From the IMG/VR virus record IMGVR_UViG_3300042384_000211, positions 1 to 64,000 of that record: a stretch of 64,000 bases of DNA; one strand, written 5' to 3'. Both the position numbers and the translations under genes were made by a program. Below are positions 17,235 through 26,400 of this stretch, piece after piece. The DNA is from a virus. Positions within the stretch are counted from its first letter, which is position 1, and every line of letters starts with the position of its first letter. Below the pieces are notes generated by a model, which ran no database searches, was not told where the DNA came from, and saw nothing but the letters and a program-made list of their open reading frames with translations.

Positions 17235-17762
17235 ATGCCTCAACCTCAATTAAACAAATATTTTTCAACATTCTGGCAGAGTAATTTTGATCGCTACATT
17301 TATTCTGGGTGGGCATTAGTAGACAAGATTGTTCCCGGAGAAGCAGTTTTAGATGTTGGATGTGGATTTAATGAGTTTAAAAATAGTATTGTTAATCTTA
17401 TAGGCATTGATCCAGCAAACGATCAAGCCGATATTAAAGTGCCTATTGAAGAATATAAATCTACAAATAAATTTGATGTAGCTTTTTGTTTAGGTAGCAT
17501 TAATTTTGGCAACGAAGAAACAATACTAAATCAAATTAACTGCGTGGTCGATTGTCTCAAACCCAATGCACGTATCTATTGGCGATGTAATCCGGGATTA
17601 GCAGATCACAACAATAAAGAATGCAACAATATAGACTTTTATCCCTGGACTATTGCTAAACATGCAGAGTTTGCTGAAAAGTTTGGGTTTAGGGTAAATG
17701 TTGCACGTTGGGATACCCATAATAGGATCTATGCAGAGTGGTGCAGACAGTCTAATACTTAG
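17235..17762 (+). CDS. SAM-dependent methyltransferase (class I, small)
   Basis: VLDVGCGFNEFKNSIVNLIGIDP is SAM-binding motif I plus the acidic end of strand 2, and FDVAFCLGSINFG fits motif IV/post-I. Length (175 aa) is that of a minimal Rossmann methyltransferase. It is one of four plus-strand genes in the window and is transcribed away from the sulfotransferase-like block. Substrate unknown. Confidence 0.82.
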   Translation: MPQPQLNKYFSTFWQSNFDRYIYSGWALVDKIVPGEAVLDVGCGFNEFKNSIVNLIGIDPANDQADIKVPIEEYKSTNKFDVAFCLGSINFGNEETILNQINCVVDCLKPNARIYWRCNPGLADHNNKECNNIDFYPWTIAKHAEFAEKFGFRVNVARWDTHNRIYAEWCRQSNT

Positions 17763-17823
17763 CCTAGATCTTTTCGACTTAACTGCTCACTTTCAAAACT
17801 TTTTTTGCTCTTAAATATTTGTG

Positions 17824-17842
17824 TAGATGCTTATAATCTACA
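17824..17842 (+). promoter_or_regulatory. Palindrome over a TATAAT box upstream of phoH
   Basis: The sequence GTAGAT-GCTTATA-ATCTAC is a perfect 6-bp inverted repeat overlapping a TATAAT, about 25-40 bases before the phoH start. The -35 region is poor, so the palindrome may be an operator for an activator or repressor; this is inference. Confidence 0.4.
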
Positions 17843-17865
17843 ACACACTTTAAAGGAGCATTAAC

Positions 17866-18618
17866 TTGTCAAGACATCGCAGATCGGCAGCACGTAGCAA
17901 TAACGTAAACTCATTCGCAACACAACAAGATAATACAGTAGTAAGTTTTAACAATTATGTACAAAGACAAAAAACAGTTCATCTAATACCAAAAAGCATT
18001 AACCAAGAAGCATATATTGACCTATTGACCGACGATTCTAAGTGTATCGTTTTCGCCACAGGTCCTGCCGGCACCGGCAAAACAATGTTAGCTATGTTAG
18101 CTGGCATTAAAGCATTTAAAGAAGGACAAGTAAGTAAATTAATTCTAACACGTCCAGCGGTAGGAGTGGACGACGAAAAGCATGGCTTCCTACCAGGTGA
18201 TATTAATGCTAAGATGGAACCATGGACTAGGCCGCTATTTGATGTCATAGCGGAATACTATAGTCCAAAAGAAGTAGCACGTATGCTAGAAGAACAGGTG
18301 ATTGAGATAGCTCCACTAGCATTTATGAGAGGTCGTACATTTAAGGGCTGTTGGATAGTAGCAGATGAAATGCAAAACGCCACCCCTGGACAGATTAAGA
18401 TGCTCCTTACACGACTCGGCGAAGGTTCTAAAATAGTAGTAACAGGCGACACACGTCAAGCAGATAGACGAGACCCGGATAATGGCTTATTAGACTTCAA
18501 ACGTTTGTTTGATGGTTTTAAGAATAGCAAATATATTGCAGGTGTTGAGTTTGCGACTAAAGACATAGCACGCCATCCAGCTGTTGCGGAGGTGCTACGC
18601 CTATACGGAGAAGATTAA
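17866..18618 (+). CDS. phoH: PhoH-like ATPase
   Basis: The 250-residue protein has Walker A GPAGTGKT at residues 66-73 and Walker B-like WIVADEMQNATPGQIKMLLTR, with the PhoH hallmark RxxxxGxxxxFLPGD region (VGVDDEKHGFLPGDINAK). PhoH proteins are cytoplasmic NTPases widespread in marine and freshwater phages, with a proposed role in RNA metabolism or phosphate stress. The start is TTG, supported by AAAGGAG seven bases upstream. It is on the plus strand. Confidence 0.93.
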   Translation: MSRHRRSAARSNNVNSFATQQDNTVVSFNNYVQRQKTVHLIPKSINQEAYIDLLTDDSKCIVFATGPAGTGKTMLAMLAGIKAFKEGQVSKLILTRPAVGVDDEKHGFLPGDINAKMEPWTRPLFDVIAEYYSPKEVARMLEEQVIEIAPLAFMRGRTFKGCWIVADEMQNATPGQIKMLLTRLGEGSKIVVTGDTRQADRRDPDNGLLDFKRLFDGFKNSKYIAGVEFATKDIARHPAVAEVLRLYGED

Positions 18619-18621
18619 CAC

Positions 18622-18942
18622 TTATAACATAAACTTATCTGAGGGGATACTTGGGGTCTTGATAGTTACGATTTGAGTGTCCTCCAGATATTCAATCTGA
18701 CTAATGTCGCCTGGTTCTAATATACAAATATCACCAGCCGAAAATATTTCACCATTGCAGACTTGACGTCCGCTGATAACCAATGTAATTTCTGTAACTA
18801 TTTTGTGTATATGTGTAGCAGGTTTACCGCGAGGATTGTGCTGATAGCAGACTTCAAAGTCTTTAGTTTGATGCACAGCTGATTCAAAGTCTCCTATGAA
18901 CCAACCTCGGGCACCTGCATCACTTAGTTTGTAACGCTTCAT
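18622..18942 (-). CDS. Cupin-domain protein
   Basis: The 106-residue beta-barrel protein shows the cupin pattern: H-x-H in motif 1 (THIHKIVTEITLVISG) and the G-x-x-x-x-P-G-D-x-x-x motif 2 (FSAGDICILEPGD). Metal-binding His residues are present in motif 1 but the motif 2 His is absent. Cupins have many activities, often on sugars or small molecules. It overlaps the preceding gene by 23 bases. Confidence 0.75.
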   Translation of the reverse strand: MKRYKLSDAGARGWFIGDFESAVHQTKDFEVCYQHNPRGKPATHIHKIVTEITLVISGRQVCNGEIFSAGDICILEPGDISQIEYLEDTQIVTIKTPSIPSDKFML

Positions 18943-19234
18943 TTAATGTGTTTACACAATCATCAATATATTCAGCATAACCCTCGTAGTAGTGAGTAAA
19001 TATTTCTTCGAAATTACTGCCTGAATTGAAGTTGTTTTTGACGATTTTTTCTTCGGTTAGGTTCAAAATTACTTGATTTTGAAGGTCTTTGTCTCGGAGT
19101 CCTCGAGAGATGTATACTTGTTCTTCGTATTGTATATTATTAGGATCCTTCATATATCCTGGCCTAACAGTCTGCTTTGGATCTTTAGGTTGCCCTGTGT
19201 ACTTTGCTATTAAATAGATATTATTATTTGCCAT
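18920..19234 (-). CDS. Hypothetical protein (104 aa)
   Basis: The gene follows the clamp loader by one base and overlaps the cupin gene. In T4 the clamp-loader small subunit gp62 occupies this place, but gp62 is longer (187 aa) and no likeness is visible. The product has a charged N-terminus and a helical C-terminus. Function unknown. Confidence 0.65.
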   Translation of the reverse strand: MANNNIYLIAKYTGQPKDPKQTVRPGYMKDPNNIQYEEQVYISRGLRDKDLQNQVILNLTEEKIVKNNFNSGSNFEEIFTHYYEGYAEYIDDCVNTLNEALQTK

Positions 19235-19235
19235 A

Positions 19236-20159
19236 TTATTTTCCTATTTGAGCAAGTTCAACTAAGCAAGCTGCAAGATTGATCTCTTGATCAGCAACCA
19301 ACGGGGCATTTACTACTGCTTTACGAATAACAAGGATAGCTTCATCTTGGCCTTCTTCTGAAGCACTCCACATAGACAGGTTATCATATAACCAACGGAA
19401 GATTTCTTCCATTTCTTCTGGGCGAGCCTGCTCGCATAATAGTTTGCGTGCTTCACGGATTTTACCATTCTTAAACAGGTCAACCATGGCCAATTTATAA
19501 TCAGCAGTGCCTTGTCCTGTTTCGTTTGGTGCTTTTAATTTACCATCGACGCTGTTCATCTGTAGCAAGTTTAAACACTTACGCAGATCCGGATAGGTTG
19601 CTTTAACATAAGAATCTAATGTGTCTAAGTCAAAGTCTACACCTTCTGTGACTAACACAGTGGCCGCACGTGCTGTAAACTCTGTGTGGTCAACTTTTTC
19701 AATGTGGAAACCTTGACAACGACTGTGCAGTGCTGGAATAATCTTGTGTGGATAATTACAGGTTAAGATAAAACGTGCAGATTCACTGTAGCTTTCCATG
19801 ACACCACGTAGGGCTGCCTGCGCATTAGGGCTTAGATAATCAGCTTCATCTAATAGGACAACTTTGAAACTACCAAAGGGCATAGTCTGCACAAAGTTAG
19901 TAATACGATCACGAACAGTATCAACATTGTTTTCACGTGACGCATTGATCTCTAATACATCATACTCGTCAATGCCTAATTGATTGATAAGGATCTTAGC
20001 CAAGGTAGTTTTACCAATACCTGCTGCTCCTGAGAACAGTAAGTGTGGGATACTACCTTCTTTAATCCATTGTTTGACCTGTGTGCGCTGTGCTTCATCG
20101 CGAAACACATAACCGTCTACATCACTTGGTCTAAATTTTTCTACCCATAATTGTTTCAT
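19236..20159 (-). CDS. Sliding-clamp loader ATPase (T4 gp44-like)
   Basis: The 307-residue AAA+ protein has Walker A GAAGIGKT at residues 44-51, Walker B VVLLDEADYLS, and the SRC motif (LHSRCQ) carrying the arginine finger, in the order of RFC/gp44 proteins. It loads the replicative sliding clamp at primer-template junctions. MWVEKFRPSDVDGYV-like N-terminus is typical. The start overlaps the upstream small gene (ATGA). Confidence 0.93.
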   Translation of the reverse strand: MKQLWVEKFRPSDVDGYVFRDEAQRTQVKQWIKEGSIPHLLFSGAAGIGKTTLAKILINQLGIDEYDVLEINASRENNVDTVRDRITNFVQTMPFGSFKVVLLDEADYLSPNAQAALRGVMESYSESARFILTCNYPHKIIPALHSRCQGFHIEKVDHTEFTARAATVLVTEGVDFDLDTLDSYVKATYPDLRKCLNLLQMNSVDGKLKAPNETGQGTADYKLAMVDLFKNGKIREARKLLCEQARPEEMEEIFRWLYDNLSMWSASEEGQDEAILVIRKAVVNAPLVADQEINLAACLVELAQIGK

Positions 20160-20320
20160 TGATCGCCTTTGGCTGTTGATGGTTTAAGTGGACTGTTAAG
20201 TGTGGCCAATTTGTCAGCTATTCTTCGCATTTCTACAGTAAGTTTACATTGCCCGAACGCTTCTTCTACTCGACGTGCAAGATTATGTTGTTCAATAATT
20301 ACTTGATCTAAATCGTTCAC
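20156..20320 (-). CDS. Small helical protein (54 aa), GTG start
   Basis: The frame starts at GTG 20320, inside the GTGTGA that also ends the upstream gene, with AGAGGA upstream, and ends in an ATGA overlap with the clamp loader. The product looks like an amphipathic helix pair (LDQVIIEQHNLARRVEEAF) and may be a DNA-replication accessory by position only. Confidence 0.65.
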   Translation of the reverse strand: MNDLDQVIIEQHNLARRVEEAFGQCKLTVEMRRIADKLATLNSPLKPSTAKGDQ

Positions 20321-20475
20321 ACAAGTTCCTCTACAATCCCTAATATTTCAGCTAGGATAAACAATACCCCAGCACTTACTAGTATATTAGCACAAAGAAA
20401 GCCACCTGCCAAGATACGTAAGGCACTTTTGGCAAAACTTACTACTTGATGACGCCACGGGTCTGGATGTCGCAT
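20317..20475 (-). CDS. Small membrane protein (52 aa)
   Basis: One long hydrophobic segment (about residues 17-46, ALRILAGGFLCANILVSAGVLFILAEI) makes a membrane-spanning protein. Its ATG overlaps the stop of the GroES-like gene (TAATG), and its stop overlaps the next gene's GTG. No family recognised. Confidence 0.65.
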   Translation of the reverse strand: MRHPDPWRHQVVSFAKSALRILAGGFLCANILVSAGVLFILAEILGIVEELV

Positions 20476-20831
20476 TATAGCCCCCTTCCTATTGTTTCAT
20501 CTTGCACAGGCTCATCACTAACCAACAGAATATCATTTTGATCAATTCTACGTAGAGTATGCCGTTGACCTGCATCATCTTCAATTTCGACTCCGCGAGT
20601 CCAACGTCCGTGTTTAACCAGTACATATTGCCCAACGGTAATGTCTTTTTGTCGACTACCAATAGCATACACTCGAGCCCAACGTGGATGAATGCCTTCT
20701 AACTTACCATCACTGTGGGGAATAACAATACCACCATGGCTGATTTTTTCTTTAAAATTCATATCAGTAATTAAGACATGATCTTGTAATGCTTTAATTG
20801 ATTTAATTTTTCGAGGGTCAAATGAACTCAT
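20475..20831 (-). CDS. GroES-fold co-chaperonin (second copy, gp31-like)
   Basis: The protein (118 aa) shows the GroES order: DHVLI at the N-terminal strand, a mobile-loop-like ISHGGIVIP, then VYAIGSRQKDITVGQYVLVKHG and a C-terminal NDILLV. Sequence differs from the GroES at 58.3 kb, so the phage has two co-chaperonin-type proteins. T4 gp31 replaces GroES to fold the capsid protein; this may be the equivalent. The middle insert with RWTRGVEIEDDAG is larger than GroES. Confidence 0.8.
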   Translation of the reverse strand: MSSFDPRKIKSIKALQDHVLITDMNFKEKISHGGIVIPHSDGKLEGIHPRWARVYAIGSRQKDITVGQYVLVKHGRWTRGVEIEDDAGQRHTLRRIDQNDILLVSDEPVQDETIGRGL

Positions 20832-20838
20832 AATTTTC

Positions 20839-21261
20839 CTAAATGCGTTTAATGCCGGTTGATTTGTTACTGCCAGTTAATGATGTGGGATCAAGCAACT
20901 CAGTTTTTACTTCAGTTTCACTAGCCACAGCTTCTGCAAAACTACCTCGAGGTTTAACATAATTAGAACTTTCTGCTACGGGTATATCTTCAGCTGTAGG
21001 TTGCAGCAGAGGTACCTGCAATTGATTTACTACACCGGCACTTTCTGCTACAGCAGTATCATTATCTGCTACAGGTGTGTTAAGTTTATAATATTCTTGT
21101 TGTAGCTGTGCTCGAGTTTTGATTACTTTACCGCCAGGCCCAAGTTGATCGCCTCTAGCATTAGTTCTTGTATTACCAATAGCGATAGTATTTTCGTTTG
21201 ATAGTCGTAAACGATCTATATCAATAGCACCACCCATTGCAGTTCTTCTAACGTTTGCCAT
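20839..21261 (-). CDS. Hypothetical protein (140 aa)
   Basis: The product is hydrophilic with Ala/Thr/Glu-rich stretches and no clear domain; much of it is probably disordered. It lies seven bases upstream of the GroES-like gene and could be co-expressed. No function is recognised. Confidence 0.6.
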   Translation of the reverse strand: MANVRRTAMGGAIDIDRLRLSNENTIAIGNTRTNARGDQLGPGGKVIKTRAQLQQEYYKLNTPVADNDTAVAESAGVVNQLQVPLLQPTAEDIPVAESSNYVKPRGSFAEAVASETEVKTELLDPTSLTGSNKSTGIKRI

Positions 21262-21286
21262 TTTGTTTCTCCTATTATATGCGTAT

Positions 21287-21802
21287 TTATTTCAAAAATT
21301 CTTCAATATCTAAAGAATAGAATATACTATTAATTTTATGTACCCCTAATAAAAACAATACATAACTTGCTACACTACTTCCTCTACCTACACCCCAAAC
21401 TAGATTATTTTTACGTAGGGTATCTACTAGATATTTTAAGTAACGCAGTAGATTAAATAGTTCACGTTCTTGGTACAGTAATAATTCTTGCCCTACACGT
21501 TGTAGCTCATAGTCTTCTCGGCACAAACTTAAAATATATGCTGCAATATCTAATTCTGCATACTCTTTAGGCATACGCCAGTGTGTTTGCATAGCAAGAT
21601 CAAATTCGTCAACGTTTATGCCTGTTTGTGCAATATACGGCATTACTGGTTCAAGTTCAGCGTGCAGTTTAGCTATGCTGATATTAAACTCATTGGGATC
21701 CTCAACTTGAAATAAATTAATACTTAAATCAGGTTTAGCATACAACAGATCACACAGCTCGGCTGTGGTTGTGTAGGCCTGTCCATATAGGTCATATTTC
21801 AA
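21287..21802 (-). CDS. Fragment-like protein related to DNA polymerase III alpha (DnaE)
   Basis: The C-terminal 70 residues match the DnaE segment around the PGRGS motif: NNLVWGVGRGSSVASYVLFLLGVHKINSIFYSLDIEEFLK aligns with the family's [27 protein letters not shown]...FERFLN. The downstream catalytic region (PDFDIDF with its Asp residues) is absent and the protein ends right after EEFLK, so it cannot be an active polymerase alone. It may be a remnant, or a domain reused for another job. It overlaps its upstream neighbour by four bases. Confidence 0.68.
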   Translation of the reverse strand: MKYDLYGQAYTTTAELCDLLYAKPDLSINLFQVEDPNEFNISIAKLHAELEPVMPYIAQTGINVDEFDLAMQTHWRMPKEYAELDIAAYILSLCREDYELQRVGQELLLYQERELFNLLRYLKYLVDTLRKNNLVWGVGRGSSVASYVLFLLGVHKINSIFYSLDIEEFLK

Positions 21803-22047
21803 TTTGTAATGTCTTTTGCTGAGTTATCGTTGTTGTTTATTCGCCCGCTTTTCTGCGCCTGATCTAACATTAACTGATTCCGTCTTTCAACTTCCATAGC
21901 GTAATCTTGTAGTAATAGTTGCAGTTGACCTACCATATCTGCACTGCCAAATTTATATGCCTGACTCATTCGAGTCTGTAACTCACCTCGTTTAGTGTGA
22001 AGTTCATCATCAGTTAATTTACTTAGGTCTGGAGCTAGAGGGTGCAT
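21799..22047 (-). CDS. Small helical protein (82 aa)
   Basis: The sequence is a Leu/Gln-rich helical pair (DDELHTKRGELQTRMSQAYK and LQLLLQDYAMEVERRNQL), a type common among T4-like phage hypotheticals, followed by a short polar tail. It overlaps both neighbours (ATGA and TAATG), so it is part of one translated block with MazG and the DnaE-like gene. No function recognised. Confidence 0.65.
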   Translation of the reverse strand: MHPLAPDLSKLTDDELHTKRGELQTRMSQAYKFGSADMVGQLQLLLQDYAMEVERRNQLMLDQAQKSGRINNNDNSAKDITN

Positions 22048-22454
22048 TATAAATCTCCGTCTTGACGATACTCGCTGTAGTGTGCGTCAAACTTACCGCC
22101 CGGGTAACGACTTTCTAACTTGCGCACATTTTCAGCAATAACATCATTTGGGTCTAGATTAAGTGCGCGACAAGCGTTGATCCAATACCACATGATATCA
22201 CCTAGCTCACGCTTCATGTGAAAGATGTTTTCTTCGTTTACTGGTTTACCTTGAAATATAATCTTCTTAGGAATCTCGACAAACTCACCTCCTTCTGCAG
22301 CTAACCCCATTGCGGCTGTTAATAACAGTGCTGGATTAATGGTTGTAGTGTCGTTGATTTCTTTAATTCTAGATATAAAATCGTCTGGATAGTTTGATTC
22401 TTTGCTGGTTACTTCACGGACAAAGTTTTGATATTTGTTTAAGTCAATTTGCAT
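22047..22454 (-). CDS. mazG: MazG-like nucleotide pyrophosphohydrolase
   Basis: The 135-residue protein has the MazG pattern: AEGGEFVE (ExxE-type metal ligands) in the central helix and ELGDIMWYW (ExxD) in the next, with KIIFQGKP between. Phage MazG proteins hydrolyse NTPs or ppGpp-like nucleotides and recycle nucleotides. The start, ATG 22454, follows an SD that lies in the arm of a hairpin. A promoter overlaps that hairpin. Confidence 0.85.
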   Translation of the reverse strand: MQIDLNKYQNFVREVTSKESNYPDDFISRIKEINDTTTINPALLLTAAMGLAAEGGEFVEIPKKIIFQGKPVNEENIFHMKRELGDIMWYWINACRALNLDPNDVIAENVRKLESRYPGGKFDAHYSEYRQDGDL

Positions 22455-22465
22455 AAAAGAAAACT

Positions 22466-22508
22466 CCTTGTATTACTAACTATACATTAGTTTTTACAAG
22501 GAGTCAAT
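22466..22508 (-). promoter_or_regulatory. Hairpin with embedded promoter upstream of mazG
   Basis: The minus strand has a 10-bp inverted repeat, ACTCCTTGTA and TACAAGGAGT, whose second arm contains the AAGGAG ribosome-binding site of mazG, followed by TTTTCTTTT. TTGACT lies at the start of the first arm and TATAGT 17 nt later. Transcripts from this promoter lack the first arm, whereas read-through transcripts contain both arms and could be terminated or masked. Confidence 0.55.
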
Positions 22509-22521
22509 GATTTTGGTATTA

Positions 22522-23412
22522 TTAACCTTGTCTATACCATTTGTTTGTTGATGTTTTGTAGATATACTTAGCTGGAGTAGTTACACCAGCGGTAGTTAGT
22601 CCGCCTAATACTGTTGCACCATTACCAAATAGCGTAAGTGCGGTAATTGTTGCACCAAAAGCAAAACTAATAGTTTGCCCATCACTAACAGTAGTATTGC
22701 CTGGCAATGAAATATTAGCTATAGCAATAGTACCTGCTGGGTCTACTACTACTGTAGAAACAGTAGGACTAACATTTGATAGTGAAGCATTGGCTGGTGT
22801 TAAGTATTGATAGTCAACAACACGCAGGCTACGATTACGTGTCAATTCTTGTGCAAATATAGTCGCTCCACTGTTGAATGTACTAAATTCAAATATAGTC
22901 ACTCCAGTAGTTGGCGGAGTATATACTAATCCATTCATACCAAGAATAGAAGACAACCCAACGCTGACAGCACTAGGAAAAGTAATAGTTGAAGCAGCAT
23001 TAGCAACTAACACTTCTAAACGTAGTTTTGTATGTAGTTCAGCCCCAGGCCATCCAGTAAAACTTAATGTTAGATTAGTATCACTTAAGAATAAACGTTG
23101 ATGATTTCCATCCTCCCAACTAATAGTTGGAGTTGCAGTACTTGGTACTGTATTAGCTGTTCTTTCAACAGTTCTTGTCAGCTGTGCTTCTGCTAATATT
23201 TCATAGTTTAAGATATTAGTAGTTGCTGTTTGTCCTGCTGTACCTAACGGCGCTTTTAACACAGCTTTTTGTTGTAGATCAGCAAGCTCGGCCTGTGCAA
23301 ATGTTAGATTGTTTTTAATATTGGTAAAATTATCGCGGAACCCTTGGCTGTCATTGTCTTGACCTGCAATAGGATATGCGCCGTCGATGTTGTTGGGATT
23401 AATGCTGCTCAT
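22522..23412 (-). CDS. Virion/tail structural protein (296 aa)
   Basis: The N-terminus (INPNNIDGAYPIAGQDNDSQGFRDNFTNIKNNLTFAQAEL) is typical of short phage tail or fibre-base proteins, including the NFTNI segment also seen at 27.1-27.4 kb. The remaining two-thirds is beta-rich and Thr/Ser-rich. It overlaps the 1237-aa gene by one base and probably assembles with it. Confidence 0.68.
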   Translation of the reverse strand: MSSINPNNIDGAYPIAGQDNDSQGFRDNFTNIKNNLTFAQAELADLQQKAVLKAPLGTAGQTATTNILNYEILAEAQLTRTVERTANTVPSTATPTISWEDGNHQRLFLSDTNLTLSFTGWPGAELHTKLRLEVLVANAASTITFPSAVSVGLSSILGMNGLVYTPPTTGVTIFEFSTFNSGATIFAQELTRNRSLRVVDYQYLTPANASLSNVSPTVSTVVVDPAGTIAIANISLPGNTTVSDGQTISFAFGATITALTLFGNGATVLGGLTTAGVTTPAKYIYKTSTNKWYRQG

Positions 23413-26400
23413 TATGTAAATACTCCAGTTTTGGCAAATTTTATATATTTATCACCTGATTGCGGTGTAGTGTACTCATCTCGATTACTGATAAATCTTG
23501 TTCCGTTTCCGTCAAATATTGTACCTCGTATATCAACTTGTTCAGGAATAATACTATAGTTAGGTATTAAGTTTCTAGGTTTAACTGCGGGATCATAGAA
23601 TATGTTAGTTCTACCAAAGGTAAACCCTCTGCGCACAAAAAGTCTATTATAGAAGCTGACAGTTCGTTCAAAAATCAAAGTCACAATACCTGCATTGTCG
23701 ATATTGATTCGCCATATACCAATACGTCTATTGTCTACAGTAGGATTCAATAAGTTTTCATTATATCCTGGCACATAGGAACTAAAGTCCCAAGGATCAG
23801 AATCCCATGCTAGACCCGGAGTTGGGTCTAAATTTGGATCTGAAGTGTCATTATCGGACACATCAGTGTTTTTAGCCCACAATGTACGAACATCAGTCCA
23901 TCCTTGATTATAGGTATCACCTACACTAATACCTGTTCTAAACTCTTGCTGAGCAAATACAATAGTCTCACCGTTTGCAAAATTGGTAATACTATCTAAT
24001 CCCCCGAGTGCATTAATATCTGCAATAGATCGATTGTTGATACTTTCATACGGAATACGTACTGCATAATCCACAGTACCTATAGTTGCAAAAATTAAAC
24101 TGGCTGGAGGGTATCGATCGTACGTAGTTTCTTCGCCGCCGATAAATTCTTCCTCTGCAATATTGTAATTGTCAGTGTATATATTATCAAGTTGATATCT
24201 ATCAACGGTAAAATCTAGTGCAGTTAAATTAAATCTACGTTGGCCAAAGCGCCAAGCTACTGCTTCACCTGCTCCAGGTATAGTGTAGGCTAATACTACT
24301 GCACGTTTGAATCCTAATACAGTACCATTCGGTTGTAGTGAAGTCATCCAGTCCGGCAATGCTCCTTTGTTGGCATATCCCAATTGTAAAACTATTTTTG
24401 TCTGCATGTTACTAAAGGCATTAGGATATGCTATGCTGTAACTATTGCCGTTCTCGTCAAGGTATGGATTAACAAGCTGACTGGTTAAATCAATTGTGCT
24501 TGCTGGTCCAAATGAGCCTGAGGAATTTGAAATAGTATTATCGTCGTTGATTTCAACATATACTACTTCATACTTGATCTGTTCTTCAGTTAATTGTGTA
24601 CCAACTGGAATATTAGTATCTGCAGTATACCCGGAATTAAGATCCGACGGAGCGAATCCAATTTCATCCTCAAAAGTACCAATTATCTGACCAGTACCAA
24701 TCTCAGCAACATCATATGCTCTACTTCTAACCACAGCCGTTTTTACCTGGCCGAATGTAATACGTTTATTAAAGTGATTAGTTTCGACAGCTGCAGCATA
24801 TTCACTTAAAAAGCTAGGGTTAATGCCGGCTAAAAATAAGGCTTTAACATCAGAAGTAACACCATAATACGGATCTTCGATTCGATATATCAATTCAGTA
24901 GGAAATACTGTAGGATCCTGCACTATGTCCTGGAATTGACTACGTTGCTCTAAAGACAGCGCAGCTTTTAAATATAAGTTCTCATAAGGGCTTGTATTAC
25001 GCTCATTTACTCTGATAGTGAACTCTCTAGTTGCACTAACACTTCCATCGTAGGTATAAGCAGTTATACTAAACGAATAGGTATCATCGAACGTAGTAGA
25101 TCCCCCATCAATGGTTGTTAATCCTTGATCTAGCGTAAACAATTGGAAACTAACTCGACCTGAAATAAGTCCGTTGCTTAGTAATAATAGTCCCTGCGGT
25201 AATCTTTTAAATACATTTGGAGTTAGCTCGTAGTACAATGCTTTGCCTTTGCTGCTAACTGCTTTAACATACAAATCACTAACCTTGCCATTGTCGATTG
25301 ATCCGAGATAACTTGGAGTTAACCAAGAAACGCTGTTATCTAAATCGCCTAATACTGTTAGAGTGAAAATTCTACTTGTGGCATAAATTGGTTCATCTCG
25401 TTTGAATACACTAATTTCGAATTCGTAATTGGTAGTGTTATCAGTGAGTTCTGGCAGAAATCCTGTAATCCATCCGCTGTTAGCGTCAATAACGCTGGTT
25501 TGCCCACTTAGTAGGGTTAGAGGTAATATCAAGATACCTTGATCAAATTTTCCTTCGTCGTATCCTACTGCAGCGGGTGCAGTAGTTTGATCAACTACTG
25601 CTCCTATATTAACTCCTACACTGGTAATAGTTAACGGTCTTGAATTTGTACTGATTCCAGCAATATTTGCTATGCCTGTTGGAGCTACGGTATTAAATGT
25701 AAATGTATTAGCATTGTTATATACACAACCTATATCAGTAAAGTAACTGGCCGATACTGGAGATGCGTTGGCATTAACACCGTTGACAAAAATATTACCA
25801 CCTGTCGAACTAAATGTACCTGTCAGGTGTATTACTTGTACAGACGAAGTATAAACTGATGTAGCTGTTACTACAGCATTTGCTGAGCCTTGAGTAACGA
25901 AAGCTCCCACATTAGCCAACACTAGATTGCCGACTAATGTAATAGTTCCGAAAGTTGAACTAATATTACTAATTGTAGCGTTCGCGCCACTGAGTTGTTG
26001 CGTTAAAAAATCACCAACATTACCAGTTACTGGTGAATTACCGAAAAGTCTCACTGTGGTAAAATTACTAATACTAGCACTATACCAAGTGACCTCATTA
26101 GTGGTTAATGGGCTAGAATATAATACTTGAACCTGGTCACCAGGAATTAGTGCTGGTTTTGATGTTGAGGTTGGTGAAGTTATTCCTACGTATAGATTAC
26201 CGTCATCGACAATTTGATTGACATAAGGTAAATCATTATTATTAACGTGTTCATCAAATGCCCCAGTAGATACTGCCGGCATTGCATATTGCAATATGTC
26301 GCCGTTAAGATCAATGGCTTCGATTTGAAATGCATAGTATCCGCCTTGGCGTTCTACAACCATGTCAGCTTGCGTAGTAAGTATAATTGGAAAATGTTTA

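Noticed and set aside
16330-17316. Longer N-terminus of the 296-aa protein starting at 17316
   Set aside because: It would overlap the divergent methyltransferase by 80 bases and has no ribosome-binding site; ATG 17220 gives the expected hydrophobic strand start.
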